A stretch of DNA of 49,936 nt from a virus: the IMG/VR virus record IMGVR_UViG_3300046804_001058, positions 64,001 to 113,936 of that record, one strand, 5' to 3'. The translations under genes and the position numbers were made by a program. The notes beneath the pieces were generated by a model that did not search any database, had not been told where the DNA came from, and saw nothing but the letters and a program-made list of their open reading frames with translations. This document shows, piece by piece, positions 31,831-40,558 of this stretch (the first letter of the stretch is position 1; every line of letters begins with the position of its first letter).

Positions 31831-32834
31831 TATAATAACTGTTTTTGTTTTAAATACTGTTCAATTGTTTCTAATCCATGGACTTTTGCAAGATCTGCCC
31901 AATCTTTTATCCCTTCAGCTAAATACTTACGTGGGACGTTAGCATAACCAAAATCAAATAACTTAGTTATCTGTTGAGAATTGGTTACACCAGTAACATC
32001 ACTATCAAAACTTAATATCTGTCTGTCAGAGTTAGCTTTTAGATATTCTACATTCTCATGTGAGAAACATCCTATACCTTCATTCTGTACAGCACAGCTA
32101 CATGGGAATACTTTCTTCATCACCATATAGTCCTTCTTACTCTTGTTGATAAATGCTACACTGCAGTTAACTATATCTTCTTTACCATCCATGCATGTAA
32201 TAGGAACATTATTAGGAATCCATTTATGCTTCTTGTCTCCAAAAGGTCTATAAATCTTCCAATACTGTCCCTCATACAGATAACCAAATGTAAATTCATT
32301 ATCTGGGATGGCAAACTTGCTCTTGTTCAAGAACACGTTTTTCACTGCATATATATTATTATCTCTAAGGTCTTGGATATCTATATGATACTGATTCCAA
32401 TACTCAAGCTCCTTATTAGTAAACTTCCTGGTACTCACCTGGATGATAGAATATCTCTTCTCTATCTCAGGCTGCTTGTATTCAGATACTATCTTCTTAT
32501 ACTCTTCTGTTGATTTACCTGTACTGATGCCCAACCCAAAGTCTTTATCTATGAGTTTTAGTACATCTATCATGTTTGGTAAATTATACAGCTTTTGTAC
32601 AAAGTTAAAACAGTCACCTCTCAAGCTTGTATCAGCAAAGTCTATGAATGATATGTAACCAAGTTTATTACCAATAACAAACGATGGATTATTCTCTTTC
32701 CTAAAAGGAGAATATGTAACCCTATTAAGTTTCCAATCATGATCTGGCATATAGAATCTAAATATATCATACTCAGATATCTTGCTCAACACTGCTTCTA
32801 TAGACAATTTTGTCTTTTTTACTCCTTTAATCAT
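31830..32834 (-). CDS. DnaG-type DNA primase lacking zinc cysteines
   Basis: 334 residues. The N-terminal CHC2-like region keeps the fold (YSPFRKENNPSFVIGNKLGY, DFADTSLRGDCFNFVQKLY), but zinc Cys/His residues are replaced. The Toprim part has the acidic pair in ILSFDSDVTGV (D277, D279) and a later KDWADLAKVHG. It makes RNA primers for the DNA polymerase. The 5' end lies just after a terminator and a -7-like TAAATTTG, so transcription may start nearly at the ATG. It is shorter than host DnaG and lacks the C-terminal helicase-binding domain. Confidence 0.8.
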   Translation of the reverse strand: MIKGVKKTKLSIEAVLSKISEYDIFRFYMPDHDWKLNRVTYSPFRKENNPSFVIGNKLGYISFIDFADTSLRGDCFNFVQKLYNLPNMIDVLKLIDKDFGLGISTGKSTEEYKKIVSEYKQPEIEKRYSIIQVSTRKFTNKELEYWNQYHIDIQDLRDNNIYAVKNVFLNKSKFAIPDNEFTFGYLYEGQYWKIYRPFGDKKHKWIPNNVPITCMDGKEDIVNCSVAFINKSKKDYMVMKKVFPCSCAVQNEGIGCFSHENVEYLKANSDRQILSFDSDVTGVTNSQQITKLFDFGYANVPRKYLAEGIKDWADLAKVHGLETIEQYLKQKQLL

Positions 32835-32838
32835 GATT

Positions 32839-32875
32839 CAAATTTAATGAAAAAGCCCCACATTTCTGTGAGGCT
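32839..32875 (-). terminator. Terminator followed by -7-like element before the primase
   Basis: On the minus strand AGCCTCACA, GAAA loop and TGTGGGGCT (one G-U pair) followed by TTTTT form a strong terminator at 32875-32850. TAAATTTG at 32846-32839 then fits a -7 element, 4 bases from the primase ATG at 32834. The direction is shown by the wobble and the T-run. Confidence 0.75.
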
Positions 32876-32896
32876 CTCAATGGACAAAACACACTA

Positions 32897-33772
32897 TTAA
32901 TAATCACTATCGTCTTCAGCAATCACCTTATCAGATGCTACTAAATTATCATCAGCATTATAATCTTTCAAGTCTTTTAGTGTATAGAAATCTCTACAAC
33001 CATATTCACCTGTTACATTGATTACAAAACGCTCATGAGGTTTTAACTCTTTAGACTTCTTAGCACGCAATGTCTTTTGAACATCTGCATCACCATAATT
33101 GATCAATCTAAAGTTCTTTAATGCATAAGCTGGTAAGAATGCTTTATTGTAAATTGTTTGATACTCTTTAGGACCATCTTCTTTCTCTACAGTTTTGATA
33201 GCTGCTAATGCTACTACATTCGTAGCAAATTCACCACCAACTTGAGCTCTTAAATCTTTGGTGTTACCCTTCATCAATTTAGACCACTCAATCTGTAATG
33301 TAGATTCAGCATCACGTAAATCCAAGTTACCTAACCATGTACGTAAGAAGTTATATAAATCCTCTTCACCTACATATGCTACACGGTATTCTCTACCAGA
33401 GAACCATGAAGGTAAGTTGTTTTCATCATCAGACCAAGTACACATACCTACAGAATTGATATACTGCTTCTTGGTACCATCCTTGTTCTCTTTCTCTTTG
33501 TTTTCTAAGAAGAAAGTCACCTTGAACTTATCTTTGTTCTTGATTTCTTCCAACCAAACATCTACACGTAAGATAGTATTACCATCTTGGTTCTTACTTA
33601 GATACTCAGTTGCTTTACTGTCTTCTTTCAAGTCCATTCCTAAAATGTCCTTGTACTCTTCTGTTGTTGGATTGATTGCTACTACTTCAGCTTCAAATAA
33701 GCCTACTTTTTTAGCAAAGTCTTTTCCATCAAACTGTTGTTGTTCTCTTTTTTTGCCTCCAATGTTACTCAT
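32897..33772 (-). CDS. Single-stranded DNA-binding protein candidate
   Basis: 291 residues. A beta-rich N-terminal half with ILRVDVWLEEIKNKDKFKVT, then FFLENKEKENKDGTKKQYIN, resembles OB-fold or phage ssDNA-binding proteins, with an aromatic SVGMCTWSDDENNLPSWFSG. The acidic C-terminal tail (DEDDSDY-like end, AEDDSDY) is the standard feature of SSB proteins used to recruit partners. It lies between the AAA ATPase and the primase and ends at the terminator. No exact family was recalled. Confidence 0.55.
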   Translation of the reverse strand: MSNIGGKKREQQQFDGKDFAKKVGLFEAEVVAINPTTEEYKDILGMDLKEDSKATEYLSKNQDGNTILRVDVWLEEIKNKDKFKVTFFLENKEKENKDGTKKQYINSVGMCTWSDDENNLPSWFSGREYRVAYVGEEDLYNFLRTWLGNLDLRDAESTLQIEWSKLMKGNTKDLRAQVGGEFATNVVALAAIKTVEKEDGPKEYQTIYNKAFLPAYALKNFRLINYGDADVQKTLRAKKSKELKPHERFVINVTGEYGCRDFYTLKDLKDYNADDNLVASDKVIAEDDSDY

Positions 33773-33795
33773 GTTTTCTACGTTTTTGTTTATGA

Positions 33796-34467
33796 TTAAT
33801 TATAATACTCGTCAATTGTGTCTACTACTGTCTGTAAATTATTTGGAATCTTGATGTCAGCAAACATACCATCTGGACTCTTAGCTGGGTACTTCTTGAA
33901 TCTGTTAGTTACAAAACTATAGGTAGCAGTACCATCTTTTGACTCATCAACATGTGTATACAAGCAGATTGTTAATAATCCCTCTAATACAATTTGATTG
34001 TCAATTAACTTACCAGCGGTTTTAATCTTATATCCTATAATCTCACCAGAATCTTCAATAGTCTCTGGGTGTGTAAAATAGAATATCTTCAAGTCATCAC
34101 GTAACTTACGAGCTTCTCTGAATAGTTCTACCATATCCTTAGCCATTAAGCTAAACTTAGTAAAACCAACTTGGTCAGCTTTAGATACAATATTGAAACC
34201 CATAATGTAATTAGAGTCTTCAATAATGATGTTCTTGATGTGAGGAGCTTTCTCTGAAATCACTCGTAATAACTTTGTGATTTCTACAGCATCATCTACC
34301 TCTTTGTAATTCTTGTTCTCCAAATTGTACAACTTCTCTGCTCCTTTGAAAGGTAATTCTTTCTTAGCAACGTTAATGATGTACGTCTCTTTTGGATCTA
34401 AATGTTTGATTGATGTGGACTTTCCTGTTCCAGTGGGACCCACAATCCCAATTAATTTACTTGCCAT
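33796..34467 (-). CDS. AAA-type ATPase (phage recombination/repair-like)
   Basis: 223 residues. Walker A is GPTGTGKST at 10-18, followed by HLDPKETYIINVAKKELPFK. The middle has IIIEDSNYIMG, the likely Walker B strand with acidic residue, and FYFTHPETIEDS as sensor-like strand. The size and layout resemble the Sak4/RecA-like ATPases in phages, which support recombination. It is the last but one gene of the helicase/primase set. It is followed by a 70-residue gene with which it may interact. Confidence 0.65.
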   Translation of the reverse strand: MASKLIGIVGPTGTGKSTSIKHLDPKETYIINVAKKELPFKGAEKLYNLENKNYKEVDDAVEITKLLRVISEKAPHIKNIIIEDSNYIMGFNIVSKADQVGFTKFSLMAKDMVELFREARKLRDDLKIFYFTHPETIEDSGEIIGYKIKTAGKLIDNQIVLEGLLTICLYTHVDESKDGTATYSFVTNRFKKYPAKSPDGMFADIKIPNNLQTVVDTIDEYYN

Positions 34468-34471
34468 GTTT

Positions 34472-34684
34472 TTAACTGTTTTGTTCTATCAAAGGTACAT
34501 TAATTTCATCACTTTTCAAAATAATTTTAGTAGGTTCTAGTACGCTTGGATTAGCTAAAATCTCATCATAAAACTTCTCTGCGTCTTCTTTTCTTGAAAA
34601 CCATTTAAGACTTGAACCATCAGCTCTCACTACATACATTGTACCTGTATCAGGTCTACTTTCTTCAAATAATTCTAGTATCAT
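34472..34684 (-). CDS. Hypothetical small protein
   Basis: 70 residues. It contains GTMYVVRADGSSLKWFSRKE, DAEKFYDEILANPSVLEP, a small alpha/beta fold typical of ATPase accessory factors. Its ATG overlaps the helicase stop by 4 bases and it lies 4 bases before the AAA ATPase gene. It may be an accessory to either helicase or ATPase, which is inference. Confidence 0.55.
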   Translation of the reverse strand: MILELFEESRPDTGTMYVVRADGSSLKWFSRKEDAEKFYDEILANPSVLEPTKIILKSDEINVPLIEQNS

Positions 34685-35781
34685 ACGTATTTAATTTTGT
34701 TTTTGTCAAAGAACTCTAACGCTTTGTTGAGCCATTTCTTTTCTACATCTTCTGTAGAGCACACTATATATATTTGTGCTTTCTTCTCTGGATTGTTGTA
34801 TTCCATAGCCATACATCTATTAATCTTTTGGGCTAGGTTTTCACCATTACTATCAAAGTAATTGATAATCACACGGTTGAGTGGTTTATATGTTACACCA
34901 GTGTTTCCAATCTTTACAACAGCCAGGTGATTACCCTTACCAGAAGCAAAGTCTTCAAAGACTTGTTTGTCTCCTGCTTTGCTATGATATACAGGTATAC
35001 CTAGTTCATCTGCTATAGCTGTTACACCACAGAACACCAAAATACGCTCATCCTTGTACTTATCTAGAATCCTTTTGGTAAGATTCAATTTGGCCACACT
35101 GTTCTGGATTATTCTCATTCTGGCTAGACGTAAGAACATAGTTGCCTTACCCTGTCTTTCCATTTGATCTATTACCCATCCATATGCATCAAATTGCTTC
35201 TTCTCAGTCTTCCATTTACCCTTATAGTTACGTTTTATTACATCATCCAAAGGAGTGGTAACCACGGTGATTTGATAGTCTACAATAACACCTTCTTCAA
35301 TAGCCTGTTCAATAGGATATTCAGCTAATACAGTTAAGTCAAGCTCTTCTCTGAGTGTTTTCTCAGTCCAGCTAGACAATGTACCAGTTAAACCAAGCAC
35401 CTTTGTGCACGTAAGCTCTTTTACAGCCTCTATTTGTGCTTCAGAGAGTAAATGTATCTCATCAAGCACAACTAAGTCATAAAAGCCACCTGTGTGCTTT
35501 TTAATGGATAAGTGCGTAGTATAAGTGATATTAGGATTCTTGTACTTTCTAGCTTTGAAATCCTCTTCCCAAGATGCTTTGATCTTTAAGTCAGGATATG
35601 CTATCAGGATATTAATGTTCTTATCTAATTTCTCTAGAATATTGATGGTAGTGTATATCTTACCAAATCTAGGACATAGATTAAGGATACCAAACATTCC
35701 ATGATTCAACCATATATCAGCAAATTCTTGCTGTCTTTTATTCCTTAAAGTAGGACTCTGGTTCTTCTGGAGGGTTGCCAT
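34681..35781 (-). CDS. SF2 DNA helicase
   Basis: 366 residues. Motif I LCPRFGKIYTT has K41 but Ile in place of the usual Thr/Ser. Motif II VVLDEIH gives DEIH at 107-110, motif III is LTGTLS, and motif VI is GENLAQKINRCMAM. These place it in superfamily 2 (RecG/UvsW/SNF2-like small helicases of phages). It may unwind forks or recombination intermediates. The start overlaps a 70-residue gene in another frame by 44 bases, an unusually long overlap for this phage. Confidence 0.8.
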   Translation of the reverse strand: MATLQKNQSPTLRNKRQQEFADIWLNHGMFGILNLCPRFGKIYTTINILEKLDKNINILIAYPDLKIKASWEEDFKARKYKNPNITYTTHLSIKKHTGGFYDLVVLDEIHLLSEAQIEAVKELTCTKVLGLTGTLSSWTEKTLREELDLTVLAEYPIEQAIEEGVIVDYQITVVTTPLDDVIKRNYKGKWKTEKKQFDAYGWVIDQMERQGKATMFLRLARMRIIQNSVAKLNLTKRILDKYKDERILVFCGVTAIADELGIPVYHSKAGDKQVFEDFASGKGNHLAVVKIGNTGVTYKPLNRVIINYFDSNGENLAQKINRCMAMEYNNPEKKAQIYIVCSTEDVEKKWLNKALEFFDKNKIKYV

Positions 35782-35950
35782 AATTTATAATAATTGTATG
35801 TGACCAAAATAACCATTCTATATTAATTGCTATGTATGGGTCAAACTCTTGAATGTTATTCATAATAGCAATCGTTGGTATCAGGACCACCTGCCACCAA
35901 TGACTTTCTTTACTTGGTAATGTGTTGTACACATTGCTTGTTATTCTCAT
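35738..35950 (-). CDS. Small Trp-rich protein
   Basis: 70 residues. AINIEWLFWSHTIIINYGNP is a conserved-looking Trp-rich segment, and the N-terminus has SHWWQVVLIPTIAIM. Hydrophobic patches could insert in a membrane, though no clear helix pair is seen. Its 3' end overlaps the helicase gene start by 44 bases and its start lies 3 bases after the DnaB-like helicase stop. Function unknown. Confidence 0.5.
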   Translation of the reverse strand: MRITSNVYNTLPSKESHWWQVVLIPTIAIMNNIQEFDPYIAINIEWLFWSHTIIINYGNPPEEPESYFKE

Positions 35951-35953
35951 GTT

Positions 35954-37018
35954 TTATTTGTTTAGGAAATACGTTTTATTTAATACAGACCTATAATCAT
36001 CTTCAGTCATATCTCTCTGTCTTGGTAGTTCTTTAAACATACCAATTTGACCTAGGAAACCTAAGCCTATTCTTACATCATCCTCACCGTAACTATTCTT
36101 AATTAGTCTCAGTGATCTGAAATACTTTGCACCATAATCATCTACTAGTCTGTTTAAATCATAACCAGATGGATCTGCCACTTTATATCTCATAGGGTCA
36201 AACAATGCTAATACAACATCAGCATCATCCTGAGTAGAACTTGATTCTTTAAAATCCTCTAGTCTTGGTTCAACGTCACCATTCTTCAATCTCATTTGAT
36301 TTGAAATGTCACGGTTAAACTGACTAACCACTACAGGACTATATCCATACATGTCACGAGCATATCTCAGCTCATCAGACATCTTATCAATAGCTTGCTT
36401 TTTAGTTGGTTGGTCTTTGGTAACTTTCAATAGACCAATATGATCAATAACAACAATAGTTATTTCATTCTCATTATTAGGAATGTATTTCTTATTGTAT
36501 TGATCCATTTGTTCTATTGTACCATTAGCCAAAGCATGAGTCTTTAAATCTTTAGCAATACCTACAGCATTCTCTGGTCCATCTATGATAGTCATCACTT
36601 CATTCATCTCTCCCATGTAGTCTTCATACATCAGAAACAAATCATGTTCATCATGAGTCATCTTGTCTGTCCAACCTAATAGTTTATTAACAGGAATGAT
36701 TACACCTTGATCAAGAAATATCTTACGACTCACCCACTTAGCAAACTTATATGTTCTGCTACGCTCCATGGATCTATAGATAATCTTTAACTTAATGTTG
36801 GTTTTATTCTCCTTGCTTATATACCAATCAAATGGATTAAGGACATATGCATCATCAATGAATGATGTTTTACCAGAACCAGTTAGTCCGCCCACTAATG
36901 TATACATAGACTTTCTAATGCCTATATATCTGTTCAATCTGTTAAAGCCCATAGGAATACCATTATTCCTACCGTCTAAACCTTCTTGAACTGCTTTCTT
37001 TAAATCTTCAAAACTCAT
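35954..37018 (-). CDS. DnaB-like replicative helicase
   Basis: 354 residues. It contains only the RecA-type motor: Walker A GGLTGSGKT at 43-51, a Walker B strand (ITIVVIDHIGLL), SQFNR as motif 3, and SSSTQDDADVVLAL near the arginine-finger region. The N-terminal DnaB domain that binds primase is missing, so primer coordination may rely on other proteins. It unwinds DNA ahead of the polymerase. It is the gene upstream of the small Trp-rich gene and downstream of the radical SAM gene. Confidence 0.8.
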   Translation of the reverse strand: MSFEDLKKAVQEGLDGRNNGIPMGFNRLNRYIGIRKSMYTLVGGLTGSGKTSFIDDAYVLNPFDWYISKENKTNIKLKIIYRSMERSRTYKFAKWVSRKIFLDQGVIIPVNKLLGWTDKMTHDEHDLFLMYEDYMGEMNEVMTIIDGPENAVGIAKDLKTHALANGTIEQMDQYNKKYIPNNENEITIVVIDHIGLLKVTKDQPTKKQAIDKMSDELRYARDMYGYSPVVVSQFNRDISNQMRLKNGDVEPRLEDFKESSSTQDDADVVLALFDPMRYKVADPSGYDLNRLVDDYGAKYFRSLRLIKNSYGEDDVRIGLGFLGQIGMFKELPRQRDMTEDDYRSVLNKTYFLNK

Positions 37019-37027
37019 AATTTTTGT

Positions 37028-37879
37028 TTAAAATATGTAACGTATATTTGATACATCAAAGAATTCTGAATACAACTCTTTGAACTGTTCTACCATATTT
37101 CTTTTCAATTGCCATTTATAGCGTATATTATCTGCAGCATAGCTTGAATCTTTTGCTTCCTGTATATCTGGCTTCCACAACAACTCTTGTACAGCATCAC
37201 TGTTACGTGCATGCTGATGAACATTGTGTGTTAAGAATATACATTCACATTTAACATCAATACCTGCGTCCTTCACCTCTTGAAATAGCTTTCTATACTC
37301 ATCTAACCATCCCTCTTCATATATAATAGGGCTATAGTTTATATGCACTTCCATATAATTCTGCAGATTTGGTATAGATTGTATGCGATCTGATATAGAG
37401 TCTGTGTTAGGTTCTAATATATCAGAATACTTCTGAGGCATCAAACTCACTCTAATCCTATTCTTGTCTTTGTTCAGAGTGTATCTCTCTGGTCTAAACA
37501 TTGTAGGATACTTAGTGGCAAAGGTGCTTTTGGCTTTTGGATGAGTATTAAAGAAATCAAATACCACTTGCCAATTGTAATGCTTGGACATCAATGGTAC
37601 ATCTGTACTACAGCCTATATCAAGCGTGTAGTATTTATCATCACATTGATTAGGAATCTTTACATCTGGTTGTTTAACTAGCCATAGTTCCATAGATTGT
37701 ATTATGTCATCTGTGTTCTCATTTAGATACACTTTATCATTATTGTATCTACCTACATAACAATAAGAAGACATACATCCACCTAAGCAACCATATACAA
37801 AGTTTGGAGTGACAGCATCTGAACTTCTACCATTATCTCTTGTAACAAGAGTTTTGGTTCTTTGTCTGATAATTTTCAT
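37028..37879 (-). CDS. Spore photoproduct lyase-like radical SAM protein
   Basis: 283 residues. GCLGGCMSSYCYVGRY provides C31, C35 and C40: C-x3-C-x4-C in place of the radical SAM C-x3-C-x2-C. YTLDIGCSTDVPLMSKHYNW and IRVSLMP, then YMEVHINYSPII, resemble the beta strands of spore photoproduct lyase, which repairs UV thymine dimers. The 4Fe-4S cluster would need an altered loop. If active it would repair phage DNA after UV exposure or process another nucleic acid. The gene is flanked by helicase and a replication-associated gene. Confidence 0.65.
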   Translation of the reverse strand: MKIIRQRTKTLVTRDNGRSSDAVTPNFVYGCLGGCMSSYCYVGRYNNDKVYLNENTDDIIQSMELWLVKQPDVKIPNQCDDKYYTLDIGCSTDVPLMSKHYNWQVVFDFFNTHPKAKSTFATKYPTMFRPERYTLNKDKNRIRVSLMPQKYSDILEPNTDSISDRIQSIPNLQNYMEVHINYSPIIYEEGWLDEYRKLFQEVKDAGIDVKCECIFLTHNVHQHARNSDAVQELLWKPDIQEAKDSSYAADNIRYKWQLKRNMVEQFKELYSEFFDVSNIRYIF

Positions 37880-38502
37880 ATATCTGTGCCTCCTCTTACT
37901 ACTGGTTCTTCAACCACCGTTTTACCTTCTCTAATCAATTCAATGAAGGGTTCAAATGTTCTTTGATTTAGATACGTGAGACTATTCTGCATAAATGTCA
38001 ACCTATTGGTCTTTGTCTTTACAGAATTCTCTTTCTTTTGAAGCACTTCGTATTCTAAAGCTGCTATCATTTCTTTGATAGTGTATTCACCTTCAGATAG
38101 AATGTTGTAAAGCTTGACCTTACAGTCATCTTTCTTTACACGCATGCTTCTAGTACCTGTGAAAGATTGTCCTTTGTGTGTGAATGTGTCAGTACCTGGA
38201 TAAGCTTTCCACCACTCATCAAAATCATTAGCGTTCTTTTTCTGCTTAACTAATTTAGTTTCTGGTGTACCATCTTCATCTAGAAATCCTAATACAGATT
38301 TACCAATGACAGTGAGCTTGAAAGATTCTGATAATAGCCCCTTTCTTCTCACTGTCTGGCAAAGCATTTGTAGTTTTGGATCTGAGCACATACTTTCCAC
38401 ATCAACACCTTCTTCCACAAGTTTAAGGAAATAAATCATATCTAGCGTATAGCCAGCTTTAATAATCTCCTCAAAATGGTAATGTGTTACTGTGATATTC
38501 AT
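37876..38502 (-). CDS. Probable replication-associated protein
   Basis: 208 residues. FDEWWKAYPGTDTFTHKGQS, FTGTRSMRVKKDDCKVKLYN and ILSEGEYTIKEMIAALEYEV resemble the C-terminal part of phage helicase-loader or replisome-organiser proteins (W-K-x-Y-P). The N-terminal 70 residues look like a winged-helix unit. It overlaps the radical SAM gene by 4 bases. It sits next to the helicase region, so helicase loading is reasonable but unproven. Confidence 0.5.
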   Translation of the reverse strand: MNITVTHYHFEEIIKAGYTLDMIYFLKLVEEGVDVESMCSDPKLQMLCQTVRRKGLLSESFKLTVIGKSVLGFLDEDGTPETKLVKQKKNANDFDEWWKAYPGTDTFTHKGQSFTGTRSMRVKKDDCKVKLYNILSEGEYTIKEMIAALEYEVLQKKENSVKTKTNRLTFMQNSLTYLNQRTFEPFIELIREGKTVVEEPVVRGGTDI

Positions 38503-38680
38503 GTTGTTTGTCTAATATATTGTCTTTGTCAACAACTGTTATTTTAGCAGGTTTTCTGTTAATTTCCTGTTGGATTTCTTCAGCAATTATCTGCTTTTCC
38601 TCATGCAAATATATGAAATCTTTGAGTGCTTCACGCTCCCAATCCTCATTTATTTTCAAACTTTGGTCTTTCATTTTCAT
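38471..38680 (-). CDS. Small acidic/basic helical protein
   Basis: 69 residues, a charged helix with no known motif (WEREALKDFIYLHEEKQIIA, EEIQQEINRKPAKITVV). It overlaps both neighbours by about 30 bases in other frames. It ends where the replication-associated gene begins. Function unknown. Confidence 0.5.
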   Translation of the reverse strand: MKMKDQSLKINEDWEREALKDFIYLHEEKQIIAEEIQQEINRKPAKITVVDKDNILDKQHEYHSNTLPF

Positions 38681-38879
38681 AGTCTTTATTGTTCCAAAAG
38701 AAAGGACATGCTGTGGTCACAACACCAAAACTGTTAAAATGCTCACTAAACATAAAGTCCATTTTATATGGAGGATCTTGAAAATATGATTGACCTAATG
38801 GCTCAGCTGTTGCTGTATATCTGTGGCAGTTCAGTCTTAATGGACAAGAACCACCTTTGCACATTGAAATATCTGGCAT
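38646..38879 (-). CDS. Small Cys-rich protein
   Basis: 77 residues. CKGGSCPLRLNCHRYTATAE supplies three Cys and one His near the N-terminus; a further Cys lies in TTACPFFW. This suggests a zinc or Fe-S site. Similar small proteins occur in phages without a function. The thioredoxin gene ends one base before, so redox coupling could be imagined, but there is no direct evidence. Confidence 0.55.
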   Translation of the reverse strand: MPDISMCKGGSCPLRLNCHRYTATAEPLGQSYFQDPPYKMDFMFSEHFNSFGVVTTACPFFWNNKDYENERPKFENK

Positions 38880-38880
38880 G

Positions 38881-39147
38881 TTATTTATGGGTTTTGATTA
38901 ATGATTCTAATTGACTTTTTGGCATTACACCAACGTTTCTAAATACTTCCTTACTATCCTTAATCATTATAACTGTAGGAATACTCCTAACTGCATGATC
39001 CTTAGATAATTCTTGATTATCATCAACGTTAATCTGTTGTACATCAATATCATCAAACTTTTCAACTGTCTCGTTGAATGCTGGTTTAAACATTTTACAT
39101 GGTCCACACCATGGTGCACTAAAGTACAACACCTGTAATTTGCTCAT
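38881..39147 (-). CDS. Thioredoxin
   Basis: 88 residues, a short thioredoxin. The active site is WCGPC at 13-17 and SIPTVIMIKD holds the cis-proline. The rest follows the usual alpha/beta order. It may reduce the class II ribonucleotide reductase C-terminal Cys pair (C635/C640) or other phage proteins; this is an inference. It overlaps the next gene by 29 bases in another frame. Confidence 0.9.
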   Translation of the reverse strand: MSKLQVLYFSAPWCGPCKMFKPAFNETVEKFDDIDVQQINVDDNQELSKDHAVRSIPTVIMIKDSKEVFRNVGVMPKSQLESLIKTHK

Positions 39148-39358
39148 CTGTTCTATTTTTATGGTTTATATATAATCGTAATGTCTTTCCTGTGTCTTCA
39201 ACCATTGCATACACTTTACATCTGCCGTCCCAGTTATAGTATTTAACAACTCCGTTCTCTATAACTTCAACTTGTGTAACTAGTGTAGTATTTAATATAT
39301 TTTTGCTTGGTAACTTGTTACTTCTTATATCTTTTGTTGTTACTTTTCTTCCTTGCAT
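39119..39358 (-). CDS. Hypothetical protein
   Basis: 79 residues from the ATG at 39358, chosen over 39391 because the extra part overlaps the preceding gene. It opens MQGRKVTTKDIRSNKLPSKN, then has beta strands with VEVIENGVVKYYNWDGRCKV. No family was identified. It overlaps the thioredoxin gene at its 3' end. Confidence 0.5.
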   Translation of the reverse strand: MQGRKVTTKDIRSNKLPSKNILNTTLVTQVEVIENGVVKYYNWDGRCKVYAMVEDTGKTLRLYINHKNRTDEQITGVVL

Positions 39359-39360
39359 AA

Positions 39361-39924
39361 TTATTCTGCTGCATAACCAAAGAAAATCCACTCACCGTTT
39401 CTTTCTGTTGGTGCTTTTTTATATGTGATTCTAGCTACTGTTCTATTGCCTTTTTCAAGCCCTTTCTCCATGCATATGTTTGTAGGAGTTTGATGCTTTT
39501 CTGTATATTCTCTAGCTTTCTTGACAGCTTCACCTTTAGTAGAACAAGATGCAATCATCTGATCATTGTAACCATTGTACACTACATAATAAAGTACCCA
39601 TTTCTTGGTACCTGGTGTAACAATGTGCTCCACTTGAGACTTGGTCTTGTTCTTATTACCTATAGGTGGTACAACACATATAGCTGAACAATCACGTTTG
39701 CCCATGCTATGACTATCAAATCTATCATATATGTAAGAAGACACATCTTTGAACTTACTTTTCTTATATGCTTCTGTTTCATCTCTGAATCCAGTAGTAG
39801 TACTAATGGTACCATTGTAACCATCTTGATGACCATATTCTTCTTCAGCTTCTTCACAAGCTCTTTTGTATGCTTCTGCTGCTGTTCTGCCAGTGCTTCT
39901 TACTTTAAATTGTGTTGCTCCCAT
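39361..39924 (-). CDS. Conserved-looking phage protein
   Basis: 187 residues. MGATQFKVRSTGRTAAEAYK, then ACEEAEEEYGHQDGYNGTIS, is an opening I recall in hypothetical proteins of environmental phages. Helical N-terminus with many acidic residues; beta-rich centre (KKWVLYYVVYNGYNDQMIAS); Tyr/Lys-rich end. No enzymatic motifs. It follows a short intergenic stretch and precedes the gene at 39119-39358 by 2 bases. Function unknown. Confidence 0.6.
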   Translation of the reverse strand: MGATQFKVRSTGRTAAEAYKRACEEAEEEYGHQDGYNGTISTTTGFRDETEAYKKSKFKDVSSYIYDRFDSHSMGKRDCSAICVVPPIGNKNKTKSQVEHIVTPGTKKWVLYYVVYNGYNDQMIASCSTKGEAVKKAREYTEKHQTPTNICMEKGLEKGNRTVARITYKKAPTERNGEWIFFGYAAE

Positions 39925-39936
39925 AATTAATTGTTT

Positions 39937-40122
39937 TTATCTGCCATTCCAAGCAGGTGTTGAAAATGAAATCCCTCCCTCTGTTCTATGATTGTTATTG
40001 ATTTGATCATCAGATGGTTCATCATCTGTCTCATCTTCCCAATCGCAATGGTCCATACAGTCTGGACAAATGTCTATCTCAGGCATACGAGAGTATGCCC
40101 CACAACATGTTGAATAAGCCAT
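39937..40122 (-). CDS. Small zinc-ribbon-like protein
   Basis: 61 residues from the ATG at 40122. C5, C6, C18 and C21 in STCCGAYSRMPEIDICPDCM suggest a zinc ribbon, followed by CDWEDETDDEPSDD, an acidic stretch. The end is Gly/Ser/Pro-rich. Function unknown; such proteins often modulate transcription or bind nucleic acid. Confidence 0.55.
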   Translation of the reverse strand: MAYSTCCGAYSRMPEIDICPDCMDHCDWEDETDDEPSDDQINNNHRTEGGISFSTPAWNGR

Positions 40123-40124
40123 AA

Positions 40125-40301
40125 TTATTTGTTTAAAATTTGATCTAATTGTTGTTGTGCGTCCCATCTAGAATAATATGGACCGCTGTGTTTCTTCTTT
40201 TTAGGAACCATGGTGAATATCCACCAGTTAATCATTCTTTTACCAAGATGTGATCTTTGTCCCACTTGAACAGGTCTTATTATATATTTTTGTTCAGACA
40301 T
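40125..40301 (-). CDS. Small basic protein
   Basis: 58 residues, MSEQKYIIRPVQVGQRSHLG and onward, with a basic cluster VPKKKKHSGP. The start is at 40301. It is separated by 2 bases from both neighbours' ends and starts. It is real by its gene-sized gap in a packed region, but function is not visible. Confidence 0.5.
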   Translation of the reverse strand: MSEQKYIIRPVQVGQRSHLGKRMINWWIFTMVPKKKKHSGPYYSRWDAQQQLDQILNK

Positions 40302-40303
40302 GC

Positions 40304-40558
40304 TTAACCTTTTATGCGTAATCCAAATTGTAAATCAAACCAGCCAAAGGTAGCTTCTGCTCTTGCTTTGTTGCATTTAAATACCTTTTTAATTAAAGGA
40401 ATAGCATAAGCTTTGAATTCTTCATGCTGTTCCTCTGTCATAGTCCATTTACTATACCATTCTTTTGTCATATGAGCCTCTTGTATAGACTTACCAATCA
40501 TATATAATTGGTAGTCTACCAAGTGGTCAGCTATGTTTTCTCTATTAATCTTTGCCAT
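40304..40558 (-). CDS. Hypothetical protein
   Basis: 84 residues, helical, ending in ATFGWFDLQFGLRIKG. This conserved-looking end appears in other phage proteins that I recall only as hypothetical. It shares one base with the stop of the DNA polymerase gene. No motifs for activity. Confidence 0.55.
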   Translation of the reverse strand: MAKINRENIADHLVDYQLYMIGKSIQEAHMTKEWYSKWTMTEEQHEEFKAYAIPLIKKVFKCNKARAEATFGWFDLQFGLRIKG

